NCBI RefSeq assembly: GCF_022763305.1
Contig: NZ_JALEGT010000031.1
Span: 25,598 to 89,597 of the forward strand
Direction: 5' to 3'
From: Marivita sp.
GTDB lineage: Bacteria > Pseudomonadota > Alphaproteobacteria > Rhodobacterales > Rhodobacteraceae
DNA length: 64,000 bases
Positions 62,184 through 64,000 of the stretch are shown piece by piece. The position numbers and the translations under genes were made by a program. The notes beneath the pieces are model-generated. The model ran no database searches and was not told the origin of the DNA. It saw only the letters and a program-made list of their open reading frames with translations. Each line of letters starts with the position of its first letter. Positions within the stretch are counted from its first letter, which is position 1.

Positions 62184-63107
62184 TCAGCCACTCAGGTCCG
62201 TGCACGTGACGGCGTCGGCCACAAGCGCGCCGCGGTGCGAAACCACCCGCGCGGCAAGCGCTGCCGCCGTCGCCACCGCCTTTTCCAGCGACTGCCCCAC
62301 GATGCGACCGGCCAGAAAGCCCGCATTGAAGGAATCCCCGGCAGCGGTCGTGTCCACCACATCGTCCATCGGCGTGGGTGTGAAGCGGCTGATCTCCCAA
62401 TCATTCAGCAGGACAATCTCGCCCGGACCGTTCTTGACGACCACGGTACAGGCGCCGTGGCTGGCATAGCGCTCAGCGGTGGCAAGGGGGGTCTGGTCGC
62501 CGAACCATGTGGCCTCGTCGTCGAACGAGGGCAGGACAATATCGCTCAGCTTTGCGGCCTGCATGATGGCGTTGACCATTCCATTGGCATTGGGCCACAG
62601 CTTTGGCCGCAGATTCGGGTCGAAGACGATCTCGCCGCCCGCAGCACTGAAGCGGTCCAGCGCTCTCATCAGGGTTTCACGGTCCCAGTCCGACAGGATC
62701 GCCAATGTGATCCCCGAAAAATACGCGATATCCGCATCCTGCAAGGCGGCGTCGAGATCCGGGCGTGATTGCGCAAGCGTGCGGGCCGCGCTTTGGCCGC
62801 GCCAATAGCTGAAGCTGCGTTCGCCGTCCTGCAGCTGGATCATGTAGAGCCCGAGTGTCCGGTCCGTGCGACGCTGGATCGTTCGCGTGCCGATGTTCTC
62901 GTCTTCGAGGAAGGTCAGCATCTGGTCGGAAATCCCGTCCGTTCCGATCGCGGTGAAGTAGGACACCTGCGCCCGGTCGCACAGCAGCCGCGCGAGGTAC
63001 CACGCGGTGTTCAGCGTGTCCCCGGCAAAGCCCATGCGATAGGTGCCGCGCTCGGCCAGTGGGGCCATTTCGACCATGCATTCCCCGATGCAGACGATGC
63101 GCGTCAT
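62184..63107 (-). CDS. PfkB-family sugar kinase, 2-keto-3-deoxygluconate kinase type
   Basis: A 307-residue ribokinase-fold kinase: N-terminal IVCIGECMVEMAP and C-terminal DTTAAGDSFNAGFLAGR are typical of KdgK, as is FDPNLRPKLW. It would phosphorylate 2-keto-3-deoxygluconate for Entner-Doudoroff cleavage. It overlaps the GntR gene by 4 bp, so regulator and kinase are one operon. Its closeness to the iol genes may reflect shared hexuronate/cyclitol products or simply a new cluster. Confidence 0.8.
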   Translation of the reverse strand: MTRIVCIGECMVEMAPLAERGTYRMGFAGDTLNTAWYLARLLCDRAQVSYFTAIGTDGISDQMLTFLEDENIGTRTIQRRTDRTLGLYMIQLQDGERSFSYWRGQSAARTLAQSRPDLDAALQDADIAYFSGITLAILSDWDRETLMRALDRFSAAGGEIVFDPNLRPKLWPNANGMVNAIMQAAKLSDIVLPSFDDEATWFGDQTPLATAERYASHGACTVVVKNGPGEIVLLNDWEISRFTPTPMDDVVDTTAAGDSFNAGFLAGRIVGQSLEKAVATAAALAARVVSHRGALVADAVTCTDLSG

Positions 63108-63829
63108 TGGGACAGGTCCGTGAACCAGTTGTGGTTCTCGGCCTTGATCTGTTCGATCTGAACCAGAATGCGCGACAGGTGCTTGTCGATGGCATCTGCT
63201 GCAGCATCTGCGTCTCGGGCGGTCACGGCGTCCAGAATGGCGATGTGTTCATTCAGCGCAAAATTCTGCGAGGACGTGTCCAGGGTCAGCATACGCACAC
63301 GGTCCATATGGCCTTTGTTTTCGCTGATCACGTCCCAGACATACCCGACACCCGACTGAACGCAGATCTCGCGGTGGAACGCATCGTCCAAAGCGTGAAA
63401 CAAGGTGCGGTTCTTGTCAGCGATGGCCTGTTTCTGCTGTTCGATCAGTGACGACAGGGCGCGGAGCCCCTCGTCGGAAATGACGCCGCACGCCGTCCGG
63501 CAGGTCTGCAACTCCAAAGCAAGGCGGATGAATCGCGCGCGCAGGACGGCTTCTTCGGAAATCAGGCTGACGGTGGTGCCGCTTTGCGGACGGATCTGCA
63601 GGAAGCCAAGATTGGCCAGACGGCGGAACGCCTCGCGCACCGGTTGGCGGGACACACCCATCTTGGCCGCGACTTCGGCTTCGGAAATCTTGGTTTCCGG
63701 CGGCAGTTCGAGCGACAGGATGCGGTCGTGCAGAACCTTGAAGACCTGATCGGCAATCGACGGCTGAACCGGCTGGCGCAGTTGGGGCAGGGGCAGCGGT
63801 GCGGCGGTTTTCTGAACGGGTGTCCCCAT
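63104..63829 (-). CDS. GntR-family regulator (FadR subfamily, FCD domain)
   Basis: A 241-residue regulator with an N-terminal winged helix (SEAEVAAKMGVSRQPVREAFRRLANLGFL) and an all-helical FCD effector domain whose metal-site residues lie in DDAFHREI and NEHIAILDAV. Such proteins sense sugar acids or other carboxylates and often control hexuronate genes; here it overlaps the kinase gene. ATG 63829 has AGGAGGG 9 bp before it; the longer frame to 63886 has no support. Confidence 0.85.
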   Translation of the reverse strand: MGTPVQKTAAPLPLPQLRQPVQPSIADQVFKVLHDRILSLELPPETKISEAEVAAKMGVSRQPVREAFRRLANLGFLQIRPQSGTTVSLISEEAVLRARFIRLALELQTCRTACGVISDEGLRALSSLIEQQKQAIADKNRTLFHALDDAFHREICVQSGVGYVWDVISENKGHMDRVRMLTLDTSSQNFALNEHIAILDAVTARDADAAADAIDKHLSRILVQIEQIKAENHNWFTDLSQ

Positions 63830-64000
63830 GGATCGAGCCCTCCTGATGCGATTGGCCGTGACATCTACATAGCACGATCCCCCCATAACTTTGCAACTAG
63901 GATATTAGCCCGGATAATTCACGAGAAGGCGGCGGAGGTAGCGTAACCGTCTGAAATGCTGTATGTTTTGGGTGCTACCGCCAAATATGCAGCTTTTGAG
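63830..64000. other. Right-edge intergenic region with the GntR promoter
   Basis: 171 bp that hold the leftward promoter of the gntR-kinase operon and perhaps the start of a divergent transcript beyond the window. Short AT-rich stretches occur (for example near 63880-63920), but I see no clear operator or start of a gene. Confidence 0.4.

Overview
The window is GC-rich, densely coded DNA of a kind typical of a marine or soil alphaproteobacterium, most likely a Rhodobacterales (Roseobacter-group) member. The clues are the pcaQ-pcaDCHGB order with a PcaQ box, a giant RTX protein ending in a Hint domain, MocD/MocE homologues and long catabolic operons with ABC transporters. This assignment is an inference; there is no rRNA, tRNA, insertion sequence, phage or CRISPR signal. 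Almost every gene is catabolic. || Region 1 (1-7702) is the protocatechuate branch of the beta-ketoadipate pathway: the 3' end of pobA, the LysR gene pcaQ with its box, the overlapping operon pcaDCHGB, an extra FAD monooxygenase and pcaF. No pcaIJ genes are present. || Region 2 (7718-24565) looks like one divergent catabolic regulon that I cannot assign to a known substrate. Leftward lie a regulator made of a winged helix fused to an ABC-type solute-binding domain, an SDR dehydrogenase, an M24 peptidase-like protein with an altered metal site, and a thiamine-dependent 2-oxoacid/acyloin dehydrogenase (E1 alpha, E1 beta) whose E2 is split over two genes flanking an aldehyde dehydrogenase. Rightward lie a sugar-type binding protein, a second SDR, two permeases, a double ATPase, a 3-hydroxyisobutyrate-dehydrogenase-like protein and a ThuA protein. 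A strong palindrome sits between the two arms. || Region 3 (24614-30843) is cyanate/nitrogen use: cyanase, an NTF2-like protein and a NrtA/CmpA-type ABC transporter, divergent from a Fis/AAA+ regulator that lacks the GAFTGA motif. || Region 4 (30859-38604) is one 2581-residue RTX protein with a C-terminal Hint_2 domain. || Region 5 (38994-63829) is a cyclitol island. It has MocD/MocE (rhizopine-type oxygenase and Rieske ferredoxin) beside a LacI regulator; a partial second set of inositol-like genes (aldolase, IolB-like, kinase; dehydrogenase, TIM-barrel protein, dehydrogenase) with its own LacI regulator and matching operators; a third LacI regulator; and a rightward operon for an IolI-like isomerase, myo-inositol-type ABC uptake, iolG, iolC(+DUF2090), iolD, iolE, a PhyH-type dioxygenase and iolB. 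It ends with a KDG-type kinase and a GntR regulator. Together these genes would import cyclitols, possibly remove O-methyl groups, oxidise, dehydrate and open the ring, then isomerise, phosphorylate and cleave the product; the final iolA step is not in the window.
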